DNA of 64,000 nt, taken from contig CAITWF010000054.1 in NCBI GenBank assembly GCA_903896015.1, forward strand, positions 1 to 64,000. Reading direction: 5' to 3'. This document shows positions 27,568-37,258 of the stretch, in pieces (positions within the stretch are counted from its first letter, which is position 1; each line of letters opens with the position of its first letter). Source of the DNA: an uncultured Opitutia bacterium (GTDB taxonomy: Bacteria > Verrucomicrobiota > Verrucomicrobiia > Opitutales > Opitutaceae). The position numbers and the translations under genes were made by a program. The notes beneath the pieces are model-generated. The model saw only the letters and a program-made list of their open reading frames with translations, ran no database searches and was not told the DNA's origin.

Positions 27568-28965
27568 TCATGGCTTTGTTTTCTTCGGACGGTTCTTCAG
27601 CCATTTCCTAAACTCGCCCCCACGCCACTCGGGCAGGGCGCGCTTGTTCGCCCACGCCTGCAGCGCCGGCACAGGGATCAATTTCGTCGGAATGTAATTC
27701 ATCACCTTGCCGCCGATCAGCGACGCCCTCCATACGGTCGGCTGCGAGGCAAGCAACGCCCACGCGCCCATCGGTGGCGTGCCGGGCGACGGGACGTTTT
27801 CCTCCTTCGCCTTGTTGCGCAGCCGCAGCAGCAGATCGGGGATCGGAATGTTGACGGGGCAGACTTCGTTGCATGCGCCGCAGAGCGACGATGCCTTCGG
27901 CAGGTCGGCTTTCTGCGCAAATTTATCCCCCATCAGCAAGGGCGACAGCACCGCTCCCACCGGTCCGGGGTAAACACTCCGATACGCGTGGCCGCTTGCC
28001 TGACGATAGACCGGGCACACGTTCAGGCACGCGCCGCAGCGGATGCAGCGGAGTATGTCGCGGCATTCGCTCGCGAGCACCTCGGTGCGGCCGTTGTCGA
28101 CGAAGATGACGTGCATCTCCTCGGGGCCGTCGGGCTGTGCCGGCGATTTCGGGCCGCTGATGAACTCGGTGTAGACCGTGACCTCCTGCGCCGTGCCGCT
28201 GCGCGCGAGAAGATTCAAAAACAACGCGAGGTCGTAGTCGCGCGGCACGATCTTCTCGATGCCGATCATCGCGATGTGGCATTTCGTGGCGGCGAGGCAG
28301 AAGCGCGAGTTCCCCTCGTTCGTGACCAGCACCATCCGGCCGCTCTCCGCCGAGACGAAATTCGCGCCGGTGAGGCCAACGTCAGCCGCGAGGTATTTGT
28401 GGCGCAGAAAATTCCGCGCACGCCGGGTAATCGTCTGCGGATCGTCGTTGTAGTCGCCGAGGCCCTCGCGCTCGAAACTCCGGGCGATCTCGCGGCGGTT
28501 CTTGTGGATGATCGGCTTGACGATGTGCGACGGATGATCGCCATCAATCTGCACGATGAACTCGCCGAGATCGGTCTCGAGCGCCTCGATGCCGTGCTTC
28601 TCCAAAAACGCGGCGAGTTCCGTCTCCTCGCTCACCATCGTCTTCGCCTTGACCATCTTCGTCGCGCCGCGTGCGCGCATGATTTTCAGGACGGCTTCGT
28701 TCGCCGCCTCGGCGGTGGCGGCCCAGTGGACCTGCACGCCGTTCGCCTTCATCTTCGCTTCGACCGCGGGCAGGTAGGTGTCGAGGTTTTCGATCACGTG
28801 CTGCTTGATGTCACCCGCCATGCGGCGAAGGGCATCAGGGTCGGCGAACTCGTCGAAGAGCAGCTTGGTGCGTTTCTCGTGGCCCTTCTTCGAACCGTCG
28901 TAAACGGCGGCGCGCGTGTCCACCTTCAACTCGGCGGCAAACTGATCGATTTGCTGAAATTTCAT
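27568..28965 (-). CDS. lutB: Lactate utilization iron-sulfur protein B
   Basis: The 465-residue protein has an N-terminal LUD domain (about 60-290). A ferredoxin-like region with two 4Fe-4S motifs, CIRCGACLNVCPVYRQ and CGACNEVCPVNIPIP, follows. LutB is the electron-transferring subunit of the LutABC lactate dehydrogenase complex. ATG 28965 overlaps the lutA stop codon in an ATGA arrangement, implying translational coupling. The C-terminal region (about 400-465) is the usual LutB tail. Confidence 0.94.
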   Translation of the reverse strand: MKFQQIDQFAAELKVDTRAAVYDGSKKGHEKRTKLLFDEFADPDALRRMAGDIKQHVIENLDTYLPAVEAKMKANGVQVHWAATAEAANEAVLKIMRARGATKMVKAKTMVSEETELAAFLEKHGIEALETDLGEFIVQIDGDHPSHIVKPIIHKNRREIARSFEREGLGDYNDDPQTITRRARNFLRHKYLAADVGLTGANFVSAESGRMVLVTNEGNSRFCLAATKCHIAMIGIEKIVPRDYDLALFLNLLARSGTAQEVTVYTEFISGPKSPAQPDGPEEMHVIFVDNGRTEVLASECRDILRCIRCGACLNVCPVYRQASGHAYRSVYPGPVGAVLSPLLMGDKFAQKADLPKASSLCGACNEVCPVNIPIPDLLLRLRNKAKEENVPSPGTPPMGAWALLASQPTVWRASLIGGKVMNYIPTKLIPVPALQAWANKRALPEWRGGEFRKWLKNRPKKTKP

Positions 28966-29720
28966 TTCGCCTTGAGCGCGTCGCGCAGCACCTGCGCGAG
29001 GTGCATTGCCTTGATCGGCTGGCCTTCTTTCGCGGCGAGCCCGGTGAGATGCATCATGCAGCTCATGTCGGGTGAGACGAGAATGTCGGGCTTCACCGCC
29101 CGGATATGTTCGAGCTTTAGGTCGCCCATCGCCGAGGAAATATTCGGAAAACTGACGGAGAACGTCCCACCGAAGCCGCAGCACTGCTCCGCCTCGCCAA
29201 ACTCAACGACGTTCACGCCGGCGATTGATTTCAGCAGCGTGACGGCGGCGGCGATGCTGTTTGTGCCGCGTGTGTGGCAGGCGCGATGCAGCGCGATCGT
29301 CGCGGGAAATTTTCCGGGCCACGTTTTCACGCCGAGGCCGTTGACGAGGAAATCGCCCAGCTCCCACGTGCGGCGGCCGAGCGCCTCGACCTCGGCGAGG
29401 TCGGGCTCAGTTTCGAATTCGAGCACGGCGCCGTGAAACATCATCGCCGCGCATGAGCCGCTCGGGACGACGACGGGCTCGTCTCCCGCGAAGGTCTTGA
29501 CCGTGTGGCGGACGACCTTGCGCGAAGCCACCCAATCGCCGCCGTTGAAGGCCGGCTGACCGCAGCACGTCTGACCTTCCGGAAAGACCACCTCGACGCC
29601 GAGATGCTCCAGCACCTCAACCGTGGCGGCAGCCACATCATCGTAGAAGGCGTCACACAGGCACGTGGCCATGAGTTGGACGCGTTTGCCTGTCACGGGC
29701 GCTCGCTCGGCGTTCAGCAT
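28962..29720 (-). CDS. lutA: Lactate utilization protein A (CCG-motif Fe-S oxidoreductase)
   Basis: The 252-residue protein has two cysteine-rich CCG motifs, CCGQPAFNGG near residue 50 and CCGFGGTFSVSFP near 180, as in LutA/GlpC-type subunits. With LutB and LutC it oxidises L-lactate to pyruvate. ATG 29720 is chosen; MATCLCDAF about 16 codons later is an alternative. It is the first gene of its operon and is divergent from rhaB with 56 bp between start codons. That fits joint induction by rhamnose, since rhamnose catabolism yields lactate. Confidence 0.93.
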   Translation of the reverse strand: MLNAERAPVTGKRVQLMATCLCDAFYDDVAAATVEVLEHLGVEVVFPEGQTCCGQPAFNGGDWVASRKVVRHTVKTFAGDEPVVVPSGSCAAMMFHGAVLEFETEPDLAEVEALGRRTWELGDFLVNGLGVKTWPGKFPATIALHRACHTRGTNSIAAAVTLLKSIAGVNVVEFGEAEQCCGFGGTFSVSFPNISSAMGDLKLEHIRAVKPDILVSPDMSCMMHLTGLAAKEGQPIKAMHLAQVLRDALKAK

Positions 29721-29776
29721 TTTGGGATTGGAAAACCGTGGGTGACGCGGGTTGTGTTGCAAAGGAAATCTCCGCC
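29721..29776. promoter_or_regulatory. Divergent lutA/rhaB regulatory region
   Basis: These 56 bp separate two divergent start codons and must hold the promoters for the lut operon and rhaB, unless promoters lie inside coding sequence. An SD-like AAAGGA lies about 10 nt before the rhaB ATG. I could not pick a convincing operator or -35/-10 pair. Confidence 0.5.
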
Positions 29777-31225
29777 ATGCCCTTCCCTCTTTTTACCGCC
29801 GCCATCGATCTCGGCGCCACCAGCGGCCGCGTCATCCTCGGCCAGTGGGCCGGACACCGGCTCGCCCTAAACGAAGTCCACCGCTTCCCTAATACTTTTC
29901 GCACGCTTGGCGCGCACGACTACTGGGACATCGGCGGGCTGTGGCACGAGGTGCAGACGGGGCTGCGCAAGGCGGTCGCCGCCCTGCCGCGGGGCGCGAA
30001 ACTCGCCTCGGTCGGTGTCGACACGTGGGGCGTCGACTACGCGCTCGTCGACGATCACGGCCGGCTTGTCTTTCCCGTGCACGCCTACCGCGACGCCCGC
30101 ACGCAGCCCGGCCTGAAGCGCCTCGCCAACACCCGCGCTGCACTCGCGCGCGTCTACGCCGCAACCGGCATCCCGAACGTCTTCTACAACTCTTCGCTCC
30201 AACTCGAGGAGGTCGTCGCCCACTGCCCCGCGATCGAAGATTTGGCCACGCGCTGCCTCTTTCTGCCGGATTTTTTCAATTTTCTCCTCAGCGGCCGGAT
30301 GGAAAATGAGCTCACGATCGCGAGCACGTCGCAGCTTCTCGACGTTCACTCGACCGATTGGTCGCGCGCCGCCCTCGATCACTTCCGGGTCCCGGCGCAG
30401 TGGTTTTCGAAGCCGGTCCTCGCCGGCACCAAGCTCGGGAAACTGAAAAAGGAACTCACTTCGGGATCGGCCGCGCTCGCCGCCACCCAGGTGATCGCCG
30501 TGCCCGGCCACGACACCGCGTGCGCTTACGACGCGATGCCCGCCGCACCCGACGGCACCGATCTCTACATCAGCTCCGGCACCTGGTCGCTCGTCGGCTT
30601 TGAGAGCGACACGCCCGTCCTCGGCGCCGAAGCACTTGTCGCGCGCATCTCCAACGAGCGCATCGGCGATGGCCGCTATCGTCCGCTCACCAACGTCATC
30701 GGCCTCTGGCTCCTAGAGGGCACGATGAAGGATTTCGCGTCGCGTCCTTCGAACGACAAAGAGTGGGCCGCGCTCATAACCGCCGCCGAAAAACTCTCCG
30801 GACCGTCCGAATTGCTCGACGTAACCGATCCCTCGTTCGCAAACCCGCTCTCGATGAAAGCCGCGATCGATGCACAGCTGAAACGTCGGAAAATCCCCGC
30901 GCCCAAAAATCTCGCCGGCTACACCCGGCTCATCTGTGACTCGCTTGGCCGCGGTCATGCCGACGCCATGCGCGCCTTCGAAAAAATGGCCGGCAAGAAA
31001 TTCCAACGCATCCTGATCGTCGGCGGCGGCTCGAAGAACCGCCTGCTCTGCCAGGCCACCGCCAACGCCGCCGGCGTGCCCGTCGTGAGCTTTGCGCTCG
31101 AGGGCACGGCCGTGGGCAACATCGCCAGCCAGCTCATCGCGCTTCGTGCCGTAAAGAATCTCGCAACCTTCCGCGTCCACCTCGGTGCCGGGCTGAAGCA
31201 GACGGCCTACACGCCGCATCCATAA
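29777..31225 (+). CDS. rhaB: Rhamnulokinase
   Basis: This FGGY-family sugar kinase phosphorylates L-rhamnulose to rhamnulose-1-phosphate. The 482-residue product has the N-terminal phosphate loop AAIDLGATSGRVILG, the rhamnulokinase-type SVGVDTWGVDYAL, and VPGHDTACAYDAMP. YISSGTWSLVG and the C-terminal ATP-site motif ILIVGGGSKNRLLCQ follow. ATG 29777 has an SD-like AAAGGA upstream. Its product would feed the bifunctional aldolase/dehydrogenase at 44979-47171, and the lactate formed would feed LutABC. Confidence 0.94.
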   Translation: MPFPLFTAAIDLGATSGRVILGQWAGHRLALNEVHRFPNTFRTLGAHDYWDIGGLWHEVQTGLRKAVAALPRGAKLASVGVDTWGVDYALVDDHGRLVFPVHAYRDARTQPGLKRLANTRAALARVYAATGIPNVFYNSSLQLEEVVAHCPAIEDLATRCLFLPDFFNFLLSGRMENELTIASTSQLLDVHSTDWSRAALDHFRVPAQWFSKPVLAGTKLGKLKKELTSGSAALAATQVIAVPGHDTACAYDAMPAAPDGTDLYISSGTWSLVGFESDTPVLGAEALVARISNERIGDGRYRPLTNVIGLWLLEGTMKDFASRPSNDKEWAALITAAEKLSGPSELLDVTDPSFANPLSMKAAIDAQLKRRKIPAPKNLAGYTRLICDSLGRGHADAMRAFEKMAGKKFQRILIVGGGSKNRLLCQATANAAGVPVVSFALEGTAVGNIASQLIALRAVKNLATFRVHLGAGLKQTAYTPHP

Positions 31226-31226
31226 A

Positions 31227-31256
31227 AAACGCGCCGGCGTTTCGGCCGGCGCGTTT
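31227..31256. terminator. Bidirectional terminator between rhaB and M13 peptidase
   Basis: A perfect 12-bp stem (AAACGCGCCGGC with GCCGGCGCGTTT) and a 6-nt loop lie between convergent genes. A/T runs flank both sides, so it can act in both directions. Confidence 0.88.
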
Positions 31257-31276
31257 GCAGTCAGATTTTTTTGCGC

Positions 31277-33286
31277 TCACCAAATCGTCACGCGCGTCTC
31301 CGGCGGACGGCGCATCGGGGAGTTGTCGGGCACCGAAAACGCCTTCGCGAACTCGTCGAGGTTCGACAGCGGGCCGTTCACGCGGAATTCACCCGGCGAG
31401 TGGGGATCGATGTTGGCGAGGCGGCGGCGTTCCTCGGGGCGCATATTCTCGCGCCACACCGCCGCGTGACTGAGGAAGAAACGCTGCTCCGGCGTAAAGC
31501 CATTGATCGGGTCGCGCGGCTTGTCGGCGAGCGCCTTCTGCAGCGCGTAATAGGAGATTTTCAACCCACCGAGGTCGGCGATGTTCTCGCCCTGCGTCAG
31601 CTCGCCCTTGAGATGCACGCCCGGGAGCGTCTCGAAGCCGTCGAACTGCTTCACGATCGCGGTCGTGCGCGCCTTGAAGTTCTTCGCGCTCTCCTCGCTC
31701 CACCAGTTGTTGAGGTTGCCGTGCGCGTCGTATTTCGCGCCGCTGTCGTCGAAGCCGTGCGTCATTTCGTGGCCGATTACGACGCCAATGCCGCCGTAGT
31801 TGACCGCATCGTCGGCTTTGAAATCGAAAAACGGCGGCTGAAGGATGCCGGCGGGAAAAACGATCTCGTTGTTCGTCGGGCGGTAGTAGGCGTTGACCGT
31901 CGGCGGCGTCATGCCCCACTCCGCCCGATCGACCGGCTGACCGATCCGCGCGAGGCGGCGGGATACTTCAAACGCGTCCGAACGCATCACGTTGCCCAAG
32001 TAGTCGTCGCGGGTGATCTTCACGGCGCCGTAGTCGCGCCATGTGTCGGGGTAGCCGATCTTCACGCCAAAGGCGGCGAGTTTTTCCTGTGCCTTCGCCT
32101 TCGTCGGCGCGTCCATCCACTCCAGCGCCTCGATGCGATCGTAAAGCGAAGCGCGGAGATCCTCAACGAGCTTCGCCATGCGGGCCTTCGCCTCGGGCGG
32201 AAAATATTCGGCGGCGTAGAGCTGGCCGAGCGCCTCACCGATGTTGCCGTCGACGACGGCAACGACGCGCTTCCAGCGCGCTTTCTGCTCTGTCACGCCA
32301 GTGAGGATGACGCCGTTGAACGCAAAATTTTCCTGCACGATCGGTTCGCTGAGATACGGCGCGGCGTAGCGCACAAGGTGCCAGCGCAGGTAGGCCTGCC
32401 AGTCGGAGACGGACACGGTGTTGAGCACAACTTCGAAGGTTTGGAAAAATTCCGGGTGAGCCAGATTCACGTCGGTGAACGCCGGCGCGCCGCGCTCCGC
32501 GAAGAACAGCTTGAAGTCGATGCCGGGCGTCTTCGCTGCGGCTTCGCTCAGCTTCATCTTGTGGTAGCTGCGATACGGGTCGCGGAGCTGCACGCGCGCG
32601 AGTGAGGCGAGCGCGAGCTTCGTCTCGATCGCCATCACTGCCGCGGCGGAGACCGTCGCGGATTCGCGCGGCTCGCCGACGAGCGCAAACAGGTTGATCA
32701 TGTGCGCGACGTATTGTTGGCGGAGTTTTTGGGATTTCTCGTCGTCGTTAAAATAGTAGCCACGCTCCGGCAGCCCGAGGCCGCCTTGACCCAGCGACGC
32801 CATTTCCATGTCGCTGTTTTTCAAATCCGGCTGGCTGCCGAAACGAAACCCGACCGGGATGCCGTAGCCTTGGAGGTGTGCCATCGCCTTGAGCACGTCG
32901 GCGGTGGTTTTTACCGCCGCGATTCGATCCAACTCGGGCTGAAGCGGCTTCACTCCGGCGGCGTTGATCGCCACCTCGTCCATGCCGCTCGCGTAAAAGT
33001 CGCCAACCATTTTCTCGACGGGCCTTGCGCCGTCCTTCTTCGCGGCGACGCGCTCGCAAATCGTGTGGAGGTTTTCGCGATTGCGCTCGGCCAGCGCGCC
33101 GAAGCTGCCCCAGCGCGACTGGTCGGCGGGGACCGGGTTGTTCTTGATCCACGCGCCGTCGGCGTAGCGGAAAAAGTCGTCCTGCGGTTTCACCGCGAGG
33201 TCGAAGTTTTTGAGGTCGATCTCGGCGCGTGCGCCGAGAGTGAGGGTCAGTGCGGCCGCCGTCGCGGCAAAGATCATTTTTCGCAT
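31277..33286 (-). CDS. M13 family (neprilysin-like) metallopeptidase
   Basis: The 669-residue exported endopeptidase has a signal peptide (about 1-22). The N-terminal M13 domain begins FYRYADG-like (DDFFRYADGAWIKNNPVP). The zinc site HEMTH lies in VVIGHEMTHGFDD, and the third ligand glutamate is in ENIADLGG. The protein ends in a tryptophan, as is common in M13 enzymes, but lacks the usual CxxW cysteine. ATG 33286 or 33277 are both possible. It follows the GH28 gene on the same strand by about 100 bp and could be partly cotranscribed. Confidence 0.94.
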   Translation of the reverse strand: MRKMIFAATAAALTLTLGARAEIDLKNFDLAVKPQDDFFRYADGAWIKNNPVPADQSRWGSFGALAERNRENLHTICERVAAKKDGARPVEKMVGDFYASGMDEVAINAAGVKPLQPELDRIAAVKTTADVLKAMAHLQGYGIPVGFRFGSQPDLKNSDMEMASLGQGGLGLPERGYYFNDDEKSQKLRQQYVAHMINLFALVGEPRESATVSAAAVMAIETKLALASLARVQLRDPYRSYHKMKLSEAAAKTPGIDFKLFFAERGAPAFTDVNLAHPEFFQTFEVVLNTVSVSDWQAYLRWHLVRYAAPYLSEPIVQENFAFNGVILTGVTEQKARWKRVVAVVDGNIGEALGQLYAAEYFPPEAKARMAKLVEDLRASLYDRIEALEWMDAPTKAKAQEKLAAFGVKIGYPDTWRDYGAVKITRDDYLGNVMRSDAFEVSRRLARIGQPVDRAEWGMTPPTVNAYYRPTNNEIVFPAGILQPPFFDFKADDAVNYGGIGVVIGHEMTHGFDDSGAKYDAHGNLNNWWSEESAKNFKARTTAIVKQFDGFETLPGVHLKGELTQGENIADLGGLKISYYALQKALADKPRDPINGFTPEQRFFLSHAAVWRENMRPEERRRLANIDPHSPGEFRVNGPLSNLDEFAKAFSVPDNSPMRRPPETRVTIW

Positions 33287-33392
33287 GGGCGCAGCGTGCA
33301 AACGGCCCTGTCCAGCGCAAGCGCGTTGAGACGAGGCTCAACCCAAGCGGACAAGCGGTCAGGCCCCGGGATGGACGGTGCGGGCCACCGGC

Positions 33393-35876
33393 TCACGGCA
33401 CTTCATACACCTCAACCAGCGCGACGCCCGCGGCACCGGCGAAGCCGGTCACATTCGCGGTGTAGCCTCCCGGCGGCAATGTGAGGAGCAGCGCCGCGTC
33501 GCGACTCGCGGGATCGAGCGCGAAGGCACCGACGTGTCCCGCCGCCGCGACCACCGCAGGATCGCCGTTCCAGTTGTCGTTGGTGGCGATGAGCACGTTG
33601 GATCCGGCGGCGTAAAGCTGCACGATCGGGTCGGCCAGCGCGCCGGGCACGCCGAACTGCGTAAGCGCCGGGCCGATGGCGCGAACGAGCACAGTCTTCG
33701 CCCCCGAGCCATTGATGAACAACCCAGCAATCAACGCACCCGCGCCCGCCGTCACCGGCGCGCGCGCGGAGACGTTGAGGAGCCGCGGCGCGGTCGATGG
33801 GCTTGCGGCGGTCGCATCGTAAACTTCGAGCAGCGCCACGCCGGTAGTGGCACCGGGACCCGAAAGATTCGCGGTATAGCCACCTGCCGGGAGGCTGGTG
33901 ACAAGCGCCGCGTCGAGGCCGGCCGGGTTCGCCAGCGGAAACGCCCCGACCTGTGCCGCAACCGTCGCGACGTTCGCATCGCCGCCCCAGTTATCGTTGG
34001 CGGCGATGATCGCTCCGGTGTTCGCATTGGCCACCGTGAGCGACGGATCGGCGAGGAGACCGGGCACGCCGAACGCGGCGAGGCCGGGACCGATGCTGCG
34101 CAGGAGAATTTTTTTTGCAGACCCGTCCGTGCCCGCGCCGCCGATCACGAAACCGGCCACGAGATTGTTCGCGCCCGCACCGACGCTCGCGCGCGCCGAA
34201 AGGTTCACGAGCCGGCCGACCGCCAGGGCATCGCCGACGGTCAACGCCGCCGGACTGGTCGTAAGCGACACGCGCGCGCCGCCCGGGATGAAGCCCACGC
34301 CAAACGTATCAAAGGCTGCCGTCGTGGTCGCCGAGTAGAAGCCGGTGTCGCCCGGCTGCGCGTTGGTCACGGTGAGGGAAGCGGTGGCGGCACCCGCGAT
34401 CGTCGAGCCGTCGGGCTGCGGTCCATCCGCGAGGGCTCGACCGTTGAAGCTCCACTGAATGTTCGGCGTGAGCGCGCCAGCTGAGGTCGTGGTCGCGGCG
34501 GCTGGCGCAGTGAATCGCGCCGTGCCCCCAGCCGCGACCGACACATTTGGCGCAGGCGCGGTCACGATTTGGGCGTTGTAGGTGACGAGGCCAGGCAAGA
34601 TGCTGCCGCCGGTGAGTTGGACATTCTGTGCGTTGAAAATCGCCGCACCCGAATAGCCCGAGAGCCGGACGTTGTTGAGCGTGATGTTGACGATGGGAAT
34701 ATTCGGTAGACCCCAGATCACGCTGAAGCCATCGAGCCCGCTGGCCGCGCGAGTCGCGGTGAGATTATTGATCGTGATGTTGCGCCACGTGGGCATGGTC
34801 TTCGTGGCGTAGGCAAGGTAAGCGGGATTCGGCGGGGTCGCGTTCCAACTGGCCGCCTTCGCCATTGTCGCCCAATTTGTGCCGCCGATCGCGCCGGGAT
34901 TCCCGACCTGATCGTAATAACTGTAGAACACGATCGGGAACTGCACGTCGGTCATAGTGATGTTCGAATAGGTGACGTTCTGCACAAGTCCGCCCTCGGT
35001 CGGGTCGGCCTTTAGGCGTAGGCCGTTGGTCGTGCCGTTGAACGTGCAGTTGATCACCGCGAAGCCGTCGAGGCCGCTGTTGGTCTGGCCGCCGACGGAC
35101 ACACCGTGGCCCGTGCCAAACGTGCAGTTGACGACCGTAATGTCGCTACACAACGAACTCTGCGGCTTCAGGCAGATGTTGTCGTCACCCGTTGAGACAT
35201 AGCAGTTCTTGATCAGGTAGTGCTGGCCGGCGGGATCGATGCCGTCGGTGTTCACGGAATTTGGCGTGGTCGCGATCGTGAGGTTATCAATCGTGACGTT
35301 GTTGGTGGCGCCAAACGCGACGTGAAACATAGGCGAGTTTTTCAACGTGAGGTCGCGCACGAGAACGGAATTGGCGTTGTTGAACCTGATCATGTAGGGC
35401 CGGTGCGGGATGGCGTTGTCCGCGTTGAACGCCGCCCACCACGCGGCGCCGTTGCCCTCGATCGTCCCGCCGCCGGTGAGCGCGACGTTGTTGCCGGTGA
35501 TACTTAGAAAATTCACATAAGCGGAGCCGCTCAACGGATAGGTGCCGGGTGCATTCATGCCCGCGCCGTAAGGGAGCAGCTGCAACGTCGCGCCGGCATC
35601 AATCTGGAGGTTGATATTGTTGCCCACTGTGATCGGGCCGCACAGATACGGCGCGGATGCAGCAGTCAGCTCCACCGTGCCGCCGCCGGCCGTTTGCGCG
35701 GAGCGAATGGCATTTTGGATCGCGGTGGTGTTGTCGGTCGCGCCATCACCCACCGCACCGAAAGCAGTGACTTTGAAAACTGAAGCCGGAATCACGGGCA
35801 GCGTCGGCACACCGAGCGCGTGCGCCGCCCAGAGCAACCCCAGCGACCAGCCAGCGATGGTTTTAAAGGTGCTCAT
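33393..35876 (-). CDS. Secreted polygalacturonase (GH28) with Ig-like domain and C-terminal modules
   Basis: The 827-residue exported enzyme has a signal peptide (about 1-22) and a GH28 beta helix (about 33-410). It carries the catalytic signatures NTDGIDPAG, STGDDNICLK, GTGHGVSVGG and GLRLK, which fit hydrolysis of galacturonan. An Ig-like domain (about 440-550) follows. Two copies of a module of about 130 residues (coded 34216-33396) end in EVYEVP. The same tandem module ends the YHYH-Ig and giant CE8 proteins. ATG 35876 is chosen because it begins the signal peptide. The gene follows the pectate lyase gene by 77 bp and is the last of the CE8-PL-GH28 cluster. Confidence 0.92.
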   Translation of the reverse strand: MSTFKTIAGWSLGLLWAAHALGVPTLPVIPASVFKVTAFGAVGDGATDNTTAIQNAIRSAQTAGGGTVELTAASAPYLCGPITVGNNINLQIDAGATLQLLPYGAGMNAPGTYPLSGSAYVNFLSITGNNVALTGGGTIEGNGAAWWAAFNADNAIPHRPYMIRFNNANSVLVRDLTLKNSPMFHVAFGATNNVTIDNLTIATTPNSVNTDGIDPAGQHYLIKNCYVSTGDDNICLKPQSSLCSDITVVNCTFGTGHGVSVGGQTNSGLDGFAVINCTFNGTTNGLRLKADPTEGGLVQNVTYSNITMTDVQFPIVFYSYYDQVGNPGAIGGTNWATMAKAASWNATPPNPAYLAYATKTMPTWRNITINNLTATRAASGLDGFSVIWGLPNIPIVNITLNNVRLSGYSGAAIFNAQNVQLTGGSILPGLVTYNAQIVTAPAPNVSVAAGGTARFTAPAAATTTSAGALTPNIQWSFNGRALADGPQPDGSTIAGAATASLTVTNAQPGDTGFYSATTTAAFDTFGVGFIPGGARVSLTTSPAALTVGDALAVGRLVNLSARASVGAGANNLVAGFVIGGAGTDGSAKKILLRSIGPGLAAFGVPGLLADPSLTVANANTGAIIAANDNWGGDANVATVAAQVGAFPLANPAGLDAALVTSLPAGGYTANLSGPGATTGVALLEVYDATAASPSTAPRLLNVSARAPVTAGAGALIAGLFINGSGAKTVLVRAIGPALTQFGVPGALADPIVQLYAAGSNVLIATNDNWNGDPAVVAAAGHVGAFALDPASRDAALLLTLPPGGYTANVTGFAGAAGVALVEVYEVP

Positions 35877-35953
35877 CGCGTCCAACCTATCGTCATCGCC
35901 GTTCGCTCGCAAACGCGAAGCGCGCTGCGCAGGCCCGGCGAGCTGGCCGCTGC

Positions 35954-37258
35954 TCAGGGGTTCGCGAGACTGTTGAGAAACTCCTCGACATTCGTGTAGC
36001 CGCTTTTGGCCAGCGCGCCGGCATCGGCCGGATTTTTCGGATCGAGTCCATGAGCCAATTCCCACTCGTCGGGAATGCCGTCGCGATCCGTGTCGATCGG
36101 GAGCGAGCCGCCCTTCAACTCGGGCCAGCCGCCAACGTCTTTTTGCGAATCGATCAGCTTGCCGCCATGCGTGACCACGTCGTTGACGAGGCGCGCATCG
36201 ACCGCATCGCGCACCGGCCGCGATGCGCCGACGATGGCGAGAATGTCCTTCACTTGCGCAGGCGTCACTCGCGGCGCGGGAAACGGCGTGTCGACGATCT
36301 TCACTTCGCGCTTCCCCTCGAAATCGATCGTCGTGAAGAACTGCGTGTTGTCCTTCGTGAGCGCCTCGTTGCCCTCGACAATATTGCCGCGGATAAAATA
36401 TGTGAGATCGGACGGATGGCCGACCGTGACCGGTTTCGGCGCGCGGCTGCTTGGGCCGGGGCGCAGGTAATTGCCGACGTAATTTACCTTCAGGATGCCT
36501 TGCGTGAGCCCGGAGGCGGTGCCGCCGAAATCATACATGATGTTGTTGCGCACATCAAAGGTCGGAAACGTCGGGCCACGGCCATAGGCGTCGCCGAGGC
36601 GCGGGTTGCGGCTGTCGTTGTGAATCCAGAGATTGTGGTGCCACGACATCGGTCCGTTGGCCCGTGCGAGCGAGCCGTAGCCGTGCGCACCCTTCGCGTG
36701 TTTGCTGTGGTTGAGCGACTCGCCGATCAGGCACCATTGGATGGTGCAATTCGCGTCGATGCCCGAGGTCGAGAGACACTCGTCGATCGACCACGTGGCG
36801 GAGCAGTGATCGAGAATACAGTCGTGCGCGCCATTGAGGAGGTCGATACAATCTTGCTCCTGCGAACTCGCGTCGCCGAGCCGGCTGCGCAAATAACGCA
36901 CGATCACATCGTGCGTCTGGATGCCGAAATAATCGTCGCGCAGACAAATCCCATCCCCCGGCGCACTCTGGCCTGCCACCGTGAGAAACGGATGCGCCAC
37001 GATGATCGGTTTCCTCAACGCGATCGTTCCAGCGACCCGAAAGATCACCGTGCGCGGGCCGCTGGCTTCACACGCCTCGCGGAAACTGCCGTAGCCCGAG
37101 TCGTTGAGGTTCGTCACGAATATCACTTTTCCGCCGCGACCGCCGGGGGTCGTCGCGCCGAAGCCCTCGGCGCCGGGAAATGACGGCAGCTCGGCGGCCA
37201 CCACGCGGGCGGCGAGCAACGAGAGCGCAAGAGTCGCGAAACGGAGTGGGAGCTTCAT
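35954..37258 (-). CDS. Secreted pectate lyase (PL1-like) with calcium-type C-terminal repeat
   Basis: The 434-residue protein has a signal peptide (about 1-22) and opens with FPGAEGFGATTPGGRGGKV, a hallmark of bacterial pectate-lyase-like beta helices. It continues with DHCSATWSIDECLS and MSWHHNLWIHNDSRNPR. The C-terminus holds a thrombospondin-type-3-like calcium segment DTDRDGIPDEWELAHGLDP. It probably cleaves polygalacturonate by beta elimination; the precise PL family is not settled. The start codon overlaps the upstream CE8 stop (ATGA), indicating translational coupling. Confidence 0.9.
   Translation of the reverse strand: MKLPLRFATLALSLLAARVVAAELPSFPGAEGFGATTPGGRGGKVIFVTNLNDSGYGSFREACEASGPRTVIFRVAGTIALRKPIIVAHPFLTVAGQSAPGDGICLRDDYFGIQTHDVIVRYLRSRLGDASSQEQDCIDLLNGAHDCILDHCSATWSIDECLSTSGIDANCTIQWCLIGESLNHSKHAKGAHGYGSLARANGPMSWHHNLWIHNDSRNPRLGDAYGRGPTFPTFDVRNNIMYDFGGTASGLTQGILKVNYVGNYLRPGPSSRAPKPVTVGHPSDLTYFIRGNIVEGNEALTKDNTQFFTTIDFEGKREVKIVDTPFPAPRVTPAQVKDILAIVGASRPVRDAVDARLVNDVVTHGGKLIDSQKDVGGWPELKGGSLPIDTDRDGIPDEWELAHGLDPKNPADAGALAKSGYTNVEEFLNSLANP

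Noticed and set aside
36050-37183. 377-codon open frame antisense to pectate lyase
   Set aside because: The minus strand encodes a signal peptide and recognised lyase motifs; the plus-strand product resembles nothing.
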